This document shows positions 55,470 to 64,000 of a stretch of 64,000 nt of DNA, piece by piece. The stretch is from Aquisalimonas sp. 2447 (GTDB taxonomy: Bacteria; Pseudomonadota; Gammaproteobacteria; Nitrococcales; Aquisalimonadaceae): positions 3,812,501 to 3,876,500 of the forward strand of contig NZ_CP050695.1 in NCBI RefSeq assembly GCF_012044895.1. Direction: 5' to 3'. Both the position numbers and the translations under genes were made by a program. Each line of letters starts with the position of its first letter. The stretch's first letter is position 1. The notes beneath the pieces were generated by a model. The model saw nothing but the letters and a program-made list of their open reading frames with translations. It was not told the DNA's origin and did not search any database.

Positions 55470-56927
55470 ATGGATATGCCCTTACCCACACTGCTGACGT
55501 TTGCCGCCTACCTGGTGCTCATGCTGGCACTGGGCTACTACGCCTACCGCATCACCAACGACCTGTCGGACTACGTGCTCGGCGGCCGCAGCCTCGGCCC
55601 GGGGGTCACGGCCCTCAGCGCCGGGGCGTCGGACATGAGCGGCTGGCTGCTGCTGGGCCTGCCCGGGGCGGTCTACGCTTCGGGGCTCGGCGAGTTGTGG
55701 ATCGGTGTCGGCCTGGTGGCCGGCGCATTCCTGAACTGGCTGTTCGTGGCCGGTCGGCTGCGGCGGTTCACGGAGGTCGCCAAGGATTCCCTCACCATTC
55801 CGGACTTCCTGGAGAACCGTTTCCACGACAAGACCCGCATGCTGCGGGTGATTTCGGCCATCGTCATCCTGATCTTCTTCACCCTGTACATCTCCGCCGG
55901 GCTGGTGGGCGGCGGGCTGCTGTTCCAGAGCACCTTCGGCATGGAGTACAGCACGGCGCTGATCGTGGGCGCGGTGGTGATCATCTCCTACACCTTCCTG
56001 GGCGGCTTTCTGGCGGTGAGCTGGACCGACTTCTTCCAGGGCATCCTGATGTTCCTCACGCTGCTGGTGGTCCCCATGTTCGTGGTGGTGCTGGTGGGCG
56101 GCTGGGGTCAGGCGGAACGGGAGATCGTCTCCATCGACCCCAGCTACTCGACGGTGCTCGAGGGCATGACCTTCCTCGGCATGATCTCGCTGCTCGCATG
56201 GGGCCTGGGCTACTTCGGCCAGCCGCACATCCTGGCCCGCTTCATGGCCATCCGCTCCGTGGAAGAAATGCCCAGGGCCATGACCATCGGCATGGGCTGG
56301 ATGATCCTGGCGCTCATCGGCGCGGTGGCCACCGGGTACATGGGCATCGCCTTCTTCGCCGATGCGCCCATCGAGGAGAGCGAGACCATCCTCATCGAGC
56401 TCATCCGGGCGCTGTTCAACCCGTGGGTGGCGGGCATCCTGATGGCGGCGATCCTGGCGGCCATCATGAGCACCATCGATTCGCAGCTGCTGGTCTCCGC
56501 AAGCGCCCTGACCAATGACTTCTACAAGGGCTTCTTCCGGCCTTCGGCCACGGACCAGGAGATGGTCTGGGTGGGTCGTGGTGCGGTCATCGTGGTGTCC
56601 ATCGTGGCTCTGCTACTGGCCATGGACCCCGAGGCAGGCGTGCTGGACCTGGTGGCCTACGCCTGGGGCGGCTTCGGTGCAGCCTTCGGCCCGGTGATCA
56701 TCCTGTCGCTCTACTGGCAGCGCATGACCGGCGTCTCGGCCATGGCGGGCATGGTGGTGGGCGCGGTGACGGTCATCGTCTGGGAGCAGCTCTCCGGCGG
56801 GCTGTTCGACGTCTACGAGATCGTGCCCGGCTTCCTGTTCTGCACCCTGACCATCGTCGTGGTCAGCCTGCTGGGCAAGGAGCCCTCCCGGGAAGTGCAG
56901 CAGCAGTTCCGCGATGCCGGCATGTAA
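55470..56927 (+). CDS. putP: Sodium/proline symporter PutP
   Basis: A 485-aa SSS-family symporter with thirteen predicted helices. The N-terminal Na+/substrate region YVLGGRSLGPGVTALSAGAS, DMSGWLLLGLPGAVY, and the later SWTDFFQGILM and AIMSTIDSQLLVSASAL are typical of PutP. It imports L-proline with sodium for use as osmoprotectant or nutrient, which suits a halophile. The ATG at 55470 has AAGGA upstream; a second ATG six nt later is possible. Confidence 0.93.
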   Translation: MDMPLPTLLTFAAYLVLMLALGYYAYRITNDLSDYVLGGRSLGPGVTALSAGASDMSGWLLLGLPGAVYASGLGELWIGVGLVAGAFLNWLFVAGRLRRFTEVAKDSLTIPDFLENRFHDKTRMLRVISAIVILIFFTLYISAGLVGGGLLFQSTFGMEYSTALIVGAVVIISYTFLGGFLAVSWTDFFQGILMFLTLLVVPMFVVVLVGGWGQAEREIVSIDPSYSTVLEGMTFLGMISLLAWGLGYFGQPHILARFMAIRSVEEMPRAMTIGMGWMILALIGAVATGYMGIAFFADAPIEESETILIELIRALFNPWVAGILMAAILAAIMSTIDSQLLVSASALTNDFYKGFFRPSATDQEMVWVGRGAVIVVSIVALLLAMDPEAGVLDLVAYAWGGFGAAFGPVIILSLYWQRMTGVSAMAGMVVGAVTVIVWEQLSGGLFDVYEIVPGFLFCTLTIVVVSLLGKEPSREVQQQFRDAGM

Positions 56928-56956
56928 CGGCATGACCGGCGATGCATGACTGACCG

Positions 56957-59467
56957 TTACTGCTTGCGGCGCCGGGCCCTGGCCCGGGCCGCAAGCAGGT
57001 CTTCCAGCGGCTCGGGGCGATGCAGCCCGTAACCCTGCGCGTAGTCCACCCCCAGAACACGCAACTGGGCGATGGTGGCCTCATCCTCGGCGAATTCGGC
57101 GATGGTCTGCTTCTCCAGCAGATGGCCGACGGCATTGATACTGCTCACCAGCGCCTGGTTGACCTGGTCATGCGCGATATTGCGGACGAAACTGCCGTCG
57201 ATCTTCAGGTAGTCCACGGGCAGCGTCCGGAGATAGGCGAAGGAGGAGAGGCCGGAGCCAAAGTCGTCCAGGGCGAAGCGACAGCCCATGGCGCGGAGAT
57301 CACGGATGAACCGGAGTGCACTCTGGAAGTTCGAGATGGTCGCGGTCTCCGTGACCTCGAAGCACACGATCTCCGGCGGGAGGTGATGCAGGCTTAACTG
57401 GTTCTTGATGAACGGCAGTAGGCTGTCGTCACTCAGAGTGCTCCCGGACAGATTCACCGCGCAGTGCGCGATGCTGCCTTCGCCATGATCCCGCAGGGAT
57501 TCCGCGACCAGGGAGAACGCGCGGGTGATGATCCAGCGGTCCACCATGGCGATCAGGTCGAAGCGCTCGGCCGCCGGCAGGAACGCACCCGGAGGGATCA
57601 ACTCGCCGTCAGCGCCACGCAGGCGCACCAGCACCTCGAAGGACAGCCCGTCATCCACCGCGGTCTCGCGAGCGAGGGGCAGAATTGCCTGGGCGAACAG
57701 TTCCAGGCGCCCTTCGTCGACGGCATCGGTGATCTGGGTCGCCCAGTCCATCTCCCGGCGTTCTCTCAGCAACGCCTGATCATCCGCACGAAACACATGG
57801 GATCTGTGACGCCCGGAATTCTTGGCAGCATACACGGCGATATCGGCATCCGAGAGCAGGTCGGTGAGCGTCCGCTTGCCCGGATGGAACTCGAGGATGC
57901 CGATGGAAGCACTGGCGCGGAAAGTGCGGCTCTCCCAGGCGAAGCGGTAGTCGTCCAGGGCACGGTGGAGTGCATCCGCGACCCGCTGCGCGTGCTCGAT
58001 GTCGCAATGGGTGAGGATCACGCCGAACTCGTCACCGCCCAGGCGGGCCAGCAGATCGGTATCACGGACCTGCTCCTGCATCAGGCCGGCCACCTGCCGC
58101 AGCATCTGATCACCGGCGACATGCCCGGCAACGTCGTTAATCACCTTGAACTGGTCCAGGTCGATGTAGAGCAGCGTGTGCTGTTCGCTACCGCGGGTGC
58201 TCTCCGGGTATTGGGCGAGGTGATCCAGTCGCTGTTCAAAGGCATGACGGTTGTGCAGGCCGGTGAGGGCATCGTGGCTGGCCTGCCAGCTCAACTCGTT
58301 GGCGAGCTCCCGGGCATGGGTGACGTCGTGGAACACCAGCACTACACCAATCACGTTGCCATCCCGATCCCGGATCGGCGCGGCGGAATCCTCGATGGCG
58401 AACTCCTGGCCATCATCACGCAATAACAGGGTGTGGTTGGCCAGGCCCACGATCCGCCCTTCACGCAGACACTGCTCCACCGGGTTGGTGGCCGCTTTCC
58501 GGGTCACCTCGTTGACGATGTTAAACACCTCGGTCACAAAGCGCCCGCGGGCACCGTGACTACTCCAGCCGGTGAGGTATTCCGCCACGGGGTTCAGGAA
58601 GGCCACACGCCCTTCGATGTCCGTGGTCACCACACCGTCACCAATGGACGCCAGAGTCACCTGGGCGTATTCCTTCTCCCTGACCAGACTGTCGGCCATG
58701 GCGTTGAACGCACCGCCCAGACGACCGATTTCGTCCTCGCCCGCGACCCGCGCCCGCTCGCGGCTGTCTCCCGCCGCAATCAGTTCGGCGGTTCGGGTGA
58801 GTCGGGCGAGACGGCGTCCGAGCACAAGATAGAGCAGCCACCACAGCCCGCCGAAGGCGGCCACCAGGACGGGGCTCATGACAGCGGCGGAATCCAGGGC
58901 CGCTTCGCGTGCCTGCTGGAACGGATAAGTCAGATCCCATGCGAGGATCACGCCGCCGGCGGGGCTGGGCCCGAGCTGGATGGACGGCCCCATGATCTCC
59001 AGCGGTGCAGCCGCCACCAGGATGTTGTCCGCCTCCAGGTAGCGCACCTGCGCGGCACGCCGCTCCCGGGCGAGGTTCAGCAACTCCACCCCGGCTTCAT
59101 CCAGGGCAGCGGATTCCTCGGCGGCCGCGAGCTCAAGAAGGCTCTGGCCGCGCTCGCTGCGGTTCAGGGCCGCCAGGATGTGGTTCTCATCGTCCACCAC
59201 GCGGGCCTGACGCACCCGGATGTCGGGGTTCAGGGCGACCATCTCTTCCTGGATGCGGGCGTGTTCCTGCCGGCCAGCGAGATGCTGGACCAGCCGCTGC
59301 ATGCGACTGATCTCGTTGGTCAGCTCCCGCTCGGAGTTCTCGAGAATAGACTGCTGCTGGTCCTGGACCAGATTCACTGTATAGAGACTCACCAGACCAA
59401 GCCCGGCCAGGAGCAGCAGCACCGGCAGTGTCAGGTTGATCGGGAAGCGGTAGAGCCACCGCGTCAT
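56957..59467 (-). CDS. HAMP-PAS-GGDEF-EAL cyclic-di-GMP signalling protein
   Basis: An 836-aa inner-membrane sensor. A first helix (LPVLLLLAGLGLVSLYTVNL) and a second near residue 195 (SPVLVAAFGGLWWLLYLVLG) bracket a periplasmic domain of about 170 residues. HAMP (about 210-265), PAS (about 265-385), GGDEF (RLGGDEFGV near 477) and EAL (near 612) domains follow. The EAL motif reads EVL, which active phosphodiesterases also use; the Asn, Glu-Thr, DDFGSG, Lys and Gln motifs are intact. It can be bifunctional. It overlaps a substrate-binding lipoprotein gene by 4 nt, so the periplasmic domain may sense that protein. Confidence 0.92.
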   Translation of the reverse strand: MTRWLYRFPINLTLPVLLLLAGLGLVSLYTVNLVQDQQQSILENSERELTNEISRMQRLVQHLAGRQEHARIQEEMVALNPDIRVRQARVVDDENHILAALNRSERGQSLLELAAAEESAALDEAGVELLNLARERRAAQVRYLEADNILVAAAPLEIMGPSIQLGPSPAGGVILAWDLTYPFQQAREAALDSAAVMSPVLVAAFGGLWWLLYLVLGRRLARLTRTAELIAAGDSRERARVAGEDEIGRLGGAFNAMADSLVREKEYAQVTLASIGDGVVTTDIEGRVAFLNPVAEYLTGWSSHGARGRFVTEVFNIVNEVTRKAATNPVEQCLREGRIVGLANHTLLLRDDGQEFAIEDSAAPIRDRDGNVIGVVLVFHDVTHARELANELSWQASHDALTGLHNRHAFEQRLDHLAQYPESTRGSEQHTLLYIDLDQFKVINDVAGHVAGDQMLRQVAGLMQEQVRDTDLLARLGGDEFGVILTHCDIEHAQRVADALHRALDDYRFAWESRTFRASASIGILEFHPGKRTLTDLLSDADIAVYAAKNSGRHRSHVFRADDQALLRERREMDWATQITDAVDEGRLELFAQAILPLARETAVDDGLSFEVLVRLRGADGELIPPGAFLPAAERFDLIAMVDRWIITRAFSLVAESLRDHGEGSIAHCAVNLSGSTLSDDSLLPFIKNQLSLHHLPPEIVCFEVTETATISNFQSALRFIRDLRAMGCRFALDDFGSGLSSFAYLRTLPVDYLKIDGSFVRNIAHDQVNQALVSSINAVGHLLEKQTIAEFAEDEATIAQLRVLGVDYAQGYGLHRPEPLEDLLAARARARRRKQ

Positions 59468-60534
59468 GAGCCACCACCGGAATCACTATCCGGGCAGCCC
59501 AGGGCCTGCACGAACCGGTCGTCGAACAGCGCCTCCAGGTCGACGTCCTGCGGCAGCAGGCCGTGGGCGTCCATCAGCCCGGCCAGCCGCCGCGTCGTCT
59601 CCTGGAGTACGTCACCGTCATCCGCCAGCAGGTCGCAGTTCTCGGCAATGGAAGGAAACTCGACGCCGCCGAGGGCGCGTTCCAGCTCCGCCGCGGTCAG
59701 CTCACCATGCTCGGCCATCAGGTCGCGGGCATGCCCGGGTTCCGCCTCCAGCACATCCAGCGCCGCAAACCAGTTCTCCAGGAGCTGCTGCAGGTGCCCC
59801 GAGTGGATATCCATGTCGTTTCGGCGCACGACCAGCACGTCCACGATCTCGCCGGGTATCCGCGTGCTGTCGAACAGCTCCCGCGCCCCAGCCTCAAGCA
59901 ACCGGGAGCGGATCGGCTCGAACGTGGCGAGCGCATCCACTTCCTGCGCGCGGAACGCCTGCTCATGCCGCCCGGCGTTGACCCGGACCACTTCCACCGC
60001 ACTGGTATCCAGGCCGGCGTGCTCGAGACCGCGAGCGAGTAGGTAGGCGGTGGCGGCGGAATTCTCCACACCGACCCGCCGGCCTTCGAGATCGTTCAGG
60101 GACTCGATCTCCGGTTGCGCGACAATGGTGTCGGCACCGTGGGAGTAATCCATGACCAGGATGACGCGGATATCATGACCATCCGCACGGAGCAGTAACG
60201 CCTCGTCCAGAGTGAGGGCGGCCACCTCGACGTTGCCGTTGCGAAAGGCACGCAGGGACTCGGTGTTGGACGCGAACTCCGCCACGCGCATTTCGCCGTC
60301 CGGCCACCCGCCCTGAGTACGCGCCAGGTGCACGGGCTGGTAACCGATCCATTGAATGGTGGCGATCCGCAATGGCGGTTCGCTCCCACCGTCGCAGGCA
60401 TACAGCCCGGCAACAAGAACCAGGGCCAGGGCGCCAGCGATCAACCCTGGACGGCGCGGGGTCGACCCTTTGCCTGCAATGCGCCGGGGCAGTCCGCACC
60501 CTCCCCGGGCGCGCCGAACGTTGAATCCGAGCAT
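59464..60534 (-). CDS. Periplasmic substrate-binding lipoprotein (NMT1/SsuA-like)
   Basis: A 356-aa binding protein of the ABC NitT/TauT type. A long N-terminal basic stretch precedes the hydrophobic signal and LYAC lipobox (Cys47). The mature fold begins IATIQWIGYQPVHLARTQGG, with GRRVGVENSAATAYLLARG as second landmark. No ABC permease or ATPase is adjacent. Instead it overlaps the GGDEF-EAL gene by 4 nt, so it probably acts as a ligand sensor input. The ligand is unknown (nitrate, taurine or thiamine precursors are family precedents). Confidence 0.85.
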   Translation of the reverse strand: MLGFNVRRARGGCGLPRRIAGKGSTPRRPGLIAGALALVLVAGLYACDGGSEPPLRIATIQWIGYQPVHLARTQGGWPDGEMRVAEFASNTESLRAFRNGNVEVAALTLDEALLLRADGHDIRVILVMDYSHGADTIVAQPEIESLNDLEGRRVGVENSAATAYLLARGLEHAGLDTSAVEVVRVNAGRHEQAFRAQEVDALATFEPIRSRLLEAGARELFDSTRIPGEIVDVLVVRRNDMDIHSGHLQQLLENWFAALDVLEAEPGHARDLMAEHGELTAAELERALGGVEFPSIAENCDLLADDGDVLQETTRRLAGLMDAHGLLPQDVDLEALFDDRFVQALGCPDSDSGGGS

Positions 60535-60718
60535 TGAGTATCCCTGTGTCCACGCCGGCGTCGCGCTGTGAAGCCGGCTCCCCGGCCATATAATTGTTTA
60601 TCGCGACGCTCAAGGCGATCCCGAGCCTTGACGCAATAAGCGTTGCATCAAATCCTCGATCCCACAACCGTGGGTCGCCCATCATGCGACGGCACCATTA
60701 AGTCCGAGGAGCGAACCA

Positions 60719-61324
60719 ATGCCCGATGCCCGCCTGTACAGCCCCGCCACGGCCCGTAACCGCCAACCCATCCTGGAGGTACTGCAGGTCACCCTGCCGG
60801 AACGCGCCCGGGTGCTGGAAATCGCCAGTGGCAGTGGCGAGCATGCCGTGCACTTCGCGCAGGCCATGCCCGGCTGGGACTGGCAGCCCAGCGACACCTC
60901 CGGCGACGCCCTGGACTCCATCCAGGCGTGGTGCCGGCACACCGGGCTCGACAACGTGCGCCCACCCATCCGGCTCGACATCACCCGGGACCCCTGGCCG
61001 GAAGGCCCCTTCGATGCCGTAGTCGCCATCAACCTGATCCACATCGCGCCGTGGAACGTCACCGACGCACTGATGGCGGGGGCGGCGCAGCAGCTCAGCC
61101 CGGCAGGTGCGCTGGCCCTCTACGGCCCCTACATGCGTGACGGCGAGCACACGGCCCCCAGCAACGCCACCTTCGATGCCGACCTGAAAAAGCGCGACCC
61201 CCGGTGGGGAATCCGGGACCTGACAGACGTCAGCACGGCCGCCAGGCAATGGGGGTTCGCGGCAGAGCGGGTGGAGGAAATGCCCGCCAATAACCTCACG
61301 GTCGTCTTCCACCGCCAGGGATAG
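60719..61324 (+). CDS. DUF938 family SAM-dependent methyltransferase-like protein
   Basis: A 201-aa Rossmann-fold protein with the SAM-binding pattern VLEIASGSGEHAVHFAQAMP and the family end NNLTVVFHR. The INLIHIAPW segment near residue 105 fits the DUF938 family. The substrate is unknown. The start ATG follows a GAGGAGCGAACC site. It is monocistronic and lies between a signalling operon and the TAXI transporter. Confidence 0.85.
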   Translation: MPDARLYSPATARNRQPILEVLQVTLPERARVLEIASGSGEHAVHFAQAMPGWDWQPSDTSGDALDSIQAWCRHTGLDNVRPPIRLDITRDPWPEGPFDAVVAINLIHIAPWNVTDALMAGAAQQLSPAGALALYGPYMRDGEHTAPSNATFDADLKKRDPRWGIRDLTDVSTAARQWGFAAERVEEMPANNLTVVFHRQG

Positions 61325-61408
61325 GCCACCCCGGAAATCCTGACTTGCGTGACAGTCAGTGGACTTTACACTGGAAGCGCATAACGACGATATGAGGAGG
61401 AGAAGGTC

Positions 61409-62611
61409 ATGAGTCATCCTGCCCGCACTCGCCGCAATCAGTGCTGCGCCGCCGTGCTGGGGCTCTGTCTGCCCCTGGCGGCAACACAGACCGCGTTCGC
61501 CGACGACTTCGACTGGCCCGGCAGCATCGGCATTGGCACCCCCGGAACGGACAGCGGCAGCTTCGCCTCGGCCAATGGCTGGGCGCCCCTGCTGGAGGAA
61601 CACACCGACTCAACCGTGCGCGTTATCCCGGAGGACAGCGAGCCCACACGTTACCGCCGCCTGACCGAGCGCGAGGAGTTCGCCCTGGTCTCCACCTCCA
61701 TGGCCGAAGCGCGCTTCCAGATCGAGGGCGTGAATCAGTACGCATCCACGCCCCTGGAGCCCCAGGAGATCGTCTGGCACCACAACGACACCCCCTGGGG
61801 CTTCGTCGTGCGCGGTGACTCCGACCTCGAGTCCATCGACGATCTCAAGGAAGAGGGGGTCCGCGTGTCCGTCTCCAGCCAGTCGCCACCCATGATTCAG
61901 GCCGTGGAAGAGGCACTGCCGGCATTCCTGGGCATGACCCCGGAGGAAGCCGAGGAGAAATGGGAGTTCGTTCCCGCGGGCAGTTACGCCGAGAACTGCC
62001 GCTCGGTGACCGACGGTCGCGCCGACGTGGCCTGGTGTGCGCCCATCAGCGGCGTGCTGTCGGAGATGCAGGGCCACCCGGAGGGGATTCGCTTCCTTGA
62101 CCAGCCGCTGGATGACGACGCGGCATGGGAGCGCTGGCTGGAAGTCCGGCCCACCCACGTACCCACGGAAATCGACATGGGCGTCTCCGAAGCGGTGGGC
62201 GCGGAAGGCCTTGTCTCCAACTTCTACTACTGGACTCGCGCGGACGCCGACGCGGACTTCATCTACAACCTCGCCCGCTGGTTCCATGAACAGCACGACG
62301 AGTACAAGGACACCCACCCGCTGTCCGCCCGTATGTCCCTGGACCTGTTCATGGAATACGTCCGCAACAGTCCGATGCCGGTCCACGAAGGCACAGTGCG
62401 TTACCTGGAGGAGATCGGTGAATGGACCGATGAGGACCAGGCCCGCAACCAGGAGGCCCGGGCCAACATGGAAGACTGGCTGGAGGCGCGTGAGGAAGCG
62501 CTGATGGCCGCCATGGAACGCGGCATCGAGCCGGACCATGAGAACGAGGAGTTCGTGGAACTGGTCGAGGAGCACACGGACGGGCTACCCACGTTCCGCA
62601 CGCAGCTCTGA
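61409..62611 (+). CDS. TAXI family TRAP transporter solute receptor
   Basis: A 400-aa periplasmic binding protein. The signal peptide LGLCLPLAATQTAFA ends at ADDFDWPGSIGIGTPGTDSG, the typical TAXI mature start. The body contains WHHNDTPWGFVVRGDSDLES and AWCAPISGV. GGAGGAGAAGG lies before the ATG. It is very acidic at the C-terminus. It probably delivers its ligand to the fused permease encoded 112 bp downstream. The TAXI ligands known are glutamate-like or unknown compounds. Confidence 0.88.
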   Translation: MSHPARTRRNQCCAAVLGLCLPLAATQTAFADDFDWPGSIGIGTPGTDSGSFASANGWAPLLEEHTDSTVRVIPEDSEPTRYRRLTEREEFALVSTSMAEARFQIEGVNQYASTPLEPQEIVWHHNDTPWGFVVRGDSDLESIDDLKEEGVRVSVSSQSPPMIQAVEEALPAFLGMTPEEAEEKWEFVPAGSYAENCRSVTDGRADVAWCAPISGVLSEMQGHPEGIRFLDQPLDDDAAWERWLEVRPTHVPTEIDMGVSEAVGAEGLVSNFYYWTRADADADFIYNLARWFHEQHDEYKDTHPLSARMSLDLFMEYVRNSPMPVHEGTVRYLEEIGEWTDEDQARNQEARANMEDWLEAREEALMAAMERGIEPDHENEEFVELVEEHTDGLPTFRTQL

Positions 62612-62722
62612 GACCGCGAGCACTGGCGGGTCGTCTCCGGATGACCCGCCAGTCCGCCACGCAGACAACGCAGCGATCCGCTCCCCGCGCGACGGCGCAA
62701 TGGCCACCACCCGGGAGGCAGC

Positions 62723-64000
62723 ATGTCCCAGACCGCTCCCGCCGAAGGCGTTCAGGCGGAGGCCGACGTTACCCGCCTCGGCGACCTGTTTACCTGGCAA
62801 AGCCTGCTGTTCGTGGTGCTCTCCCTGGCCGGCGTGGGTGCCGGGATCTTCTACATCTTCGGCTTCACCTTTGATGGGCAACGGCTGATCGAGGCCGAGT
62901 ATTACTGGATCTTCATCGGCATCTTCTCGGCAGCCGGGTTCATCGCCCTGCCCGCCCACCGTCGCAGCACCCGCGTGCCCATCTACGACATGATCGCCGC
63001 CATCGCGGCCCTGGGCATCTGTCTGTACTTTTTCCTGCATGCCAGGGAGATGGTCATCACCGGATGGACACACGTCCCGCTGGGTATAGTCGTGTGGGGG
63101 CTCATGCTGGAGCTGGCCCGCCGCAGCGCAGGTGCACCGTTTTTCTTCGTGGTGCTGCTGCTCGGGATGTATCCGCTGGTGGCACATCACATGCCCGGCC
63201 TCCTCGCCGGGCTCAGCTACGACTTCAGTGGCACCATCGAGGCCCACGTCTTCCGCTCCGAGGGCATGCTTGGCATCACCACCAAGATCGCCGCCGAGAT
63301 CATCCTCGGCTTCCTGGTGTTCGCCGGCGTACTCATTGCCACCGGCGCCGGGGATTTCTTCATCAATCTGGCCAACGCCACCTTCGGGCGATTCCGGGGC
63401 GGCCCCGCCAAGGTGGCCATCGTCGCCAGCGGCTTCTTCGGCAGCCTCAGCGGCAGCATCTTCTCCAATATCGCCGGCACGGGAACCATCACCATCCGCA
63501 CCATGAAACGGGTAGGCTATCCGCCGCACTACGCCGGCGCCATCGAGGCGTGCGCATCCACCGGCGGCGTGCTGATGCCGCCGGTGATGGGCGCCATCGC
63601 CTTCGTCATGGCCATCACCATCGGCGTGGAATACCGCACCGTCATGCTGGCGGCGATCCTGCCGTCGTTCCTGTTCTACCTCGGACTCATCCTGCAGGTG
63701 GATGCCTACGCGGCGAAGACCGGCATGAAGGGGCTGGAGCCCGAGGAGATTCCCTCCCTGCGCTCAGTGCTCGCGCAGGGATGGCCATACCTGTCGGTGC
63801 TGGCATTCCTGGTGTGGGGACTCCTGGTCATGCGGTGGGAGTACTACGCCCCGTGGTACGCCTGCCTGCTGATGATCGGCCTGTCGTTCTTCCGGCGGGA
63901 TACGTGGCCCACACCGAGGCGTATCGTCGAGACGCTACGCCGGATCGGCACCCTGATTACCCAGACGGCCGCGATCATCCTGCCCATCGCGTTCGTTGTC
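62723..64000 (+). CDS. TRAP transporter fused DctQM permease, TAXI type (3' end outside window)
   Basis: 426 codons of a fused 4TM/12TM TRAP permease that continues past the window. The N-terminal four helices stand for DctQ; DctM motifs follow (FGSLSGSIFSNIAGTGTITI and ASTGGVLMPPVMGAIAFVMA). The start ATG 62723 has GGGAGG upstream. Fused permeases like this pair with TAXI receptors, as the gene before it encodes. It is a sodium- or proton-driven importer of an organic anion of unknown nature. Confidence 0.92.
   Translation, partial: MSQTAPAEGVQAEADVTRLGDLFTWQSLLFVVLSLAGVGAGIFYIFGFTFDGQRLIEAEYYWIFIGIFSAAGFIALPAHRRSTRVPIYDMIAAIAALGICLYFFLHAREMVITGWTHVPLGIVVWGLMLELARRSAGAPFFFVVLLLGMYPLVAHHMPGLLAGLSYDFSGTIEAHVFRSEGMLGITTKIAAEIILGFLVFAGVLIATGAGDFFINLANATFGRFRGGPAKVAIVASGFFGSLSGSIFSNIAGTGTITIRTMKRVGYPPHYAGAIEACASTGGVLMPPVMGAIAFVMAITIGVEYRTVMLAAILPSFLFYLGLILQVDAYAAKTGMKGLEPEEIPSLRSVLAQGWPYLSVLAFLVWGLLVMRWEYYAPWYACLLMIGLSFFRRDTWPTPRRIVETLRRIGTLITQTAAIILPIAFVV

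Noticed and set aside
56957-59467. EAL domain as catalytically dead because it reads EVL
   Set aside because: Active phosphodiesterases with EVL are known and the other catalytic motifs are intact.

Overview
The window is GC-rich chromosomal DNA from a proteobacterium, most likely a halophilic or haloalkaliphilic gammaproteobacterium (an Ectothiorhodospiraceae/Chromatiales-type relative would fit; this is inference from gene content and the acidic predicted proteins). It looks like ordinary chromosome with one accessory lipoprotein block. There is no prophage, no CRISPR array and no complete integrative element.

Layout. 1-3.2 kb: a partial UMF1-family MFS transporter, a membrane-bound DUF457-type hydrolase, a TetR regulator and a small alpha/beta hydrolase. 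3.2-7.4 kb: two almost identical group II introns (about 1,994 nt each, each with a 441-aa reverse transcriptase) abut head to tail and interrupt one palindrome of a REPIN-type repeat. 7.4-9.9 kb: a MotB/OmpA-like plus MotA/ExbB-like pair. 10-11.4 kb: an AtoE-type short-chain fatty acid transporter broken by one in-frame amber codon. 11.4-13.1 kb: glnK-amtB. 13.4-15.3 kb: ubiK and comM. 15.4-27.7 kb: on the minus strand, a urea module made of ureJ(hupE)-ureD-A-B-C-E-F-G followed by urtA-B-C-D-E. 27.9-29 kb: a cytochrome c, tRNA-Arg(CCG), and a scar containing duplicated tRNA pieces. 29-43 kb: a catabolic region with nitronate monooxygenase, a hotdog-like protein, acyl-CoA synthetase, MFS, APH-like kinase, acyl-CoA dehydrogenase, TRAP genes, an M20 amidohydrolase, a kynurenine-formamidase-like hydrolase and a nitroreductase. 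43.2-52.2 kb: a DUF6279 lipoprotein, a small unknown gene and three large unrecognised lipoproteins in a row. 52-55.3 kb: formaldehyde detoxification (frmB, frmA) with a divergent LysR gene. 55.4-60.5 kb: putP, then an operon of a substrate-binding lipoprotein and a HAMP-PAS-GGDEF-EAL protein. 60.7-64 kb: a DUF938 methyltransferase and a TAXI-type TRAP transporter that runs off the window.

How it works together. The nitrogen genes form one circuit. Urea is imported by UrtABCDE, hydrolysed by urease, and ammonia is handled by AmtB under GlnK control. Each of the three units (glnK-amtB, ureJ-ureG, urtA-E) has a well-formed sigma-54 -24/-12 promoter, and NtrC-like dyads lie about 85-130 bp upstream of each inferred start site. 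This points to NtrC control of all three.

Most notable observations: the tandem introns inside a REPIN, with an IBS1/EBS1 match for the outer copy only; the three-promoter sigma-54/NtrC set; the atoE amber codon; the three-lipoprotein cluster flanked by 11-bp-period direct repeats; and the duplicated tRNA-Arg 3' end. All calls come from reading the sequence; no database search was run.
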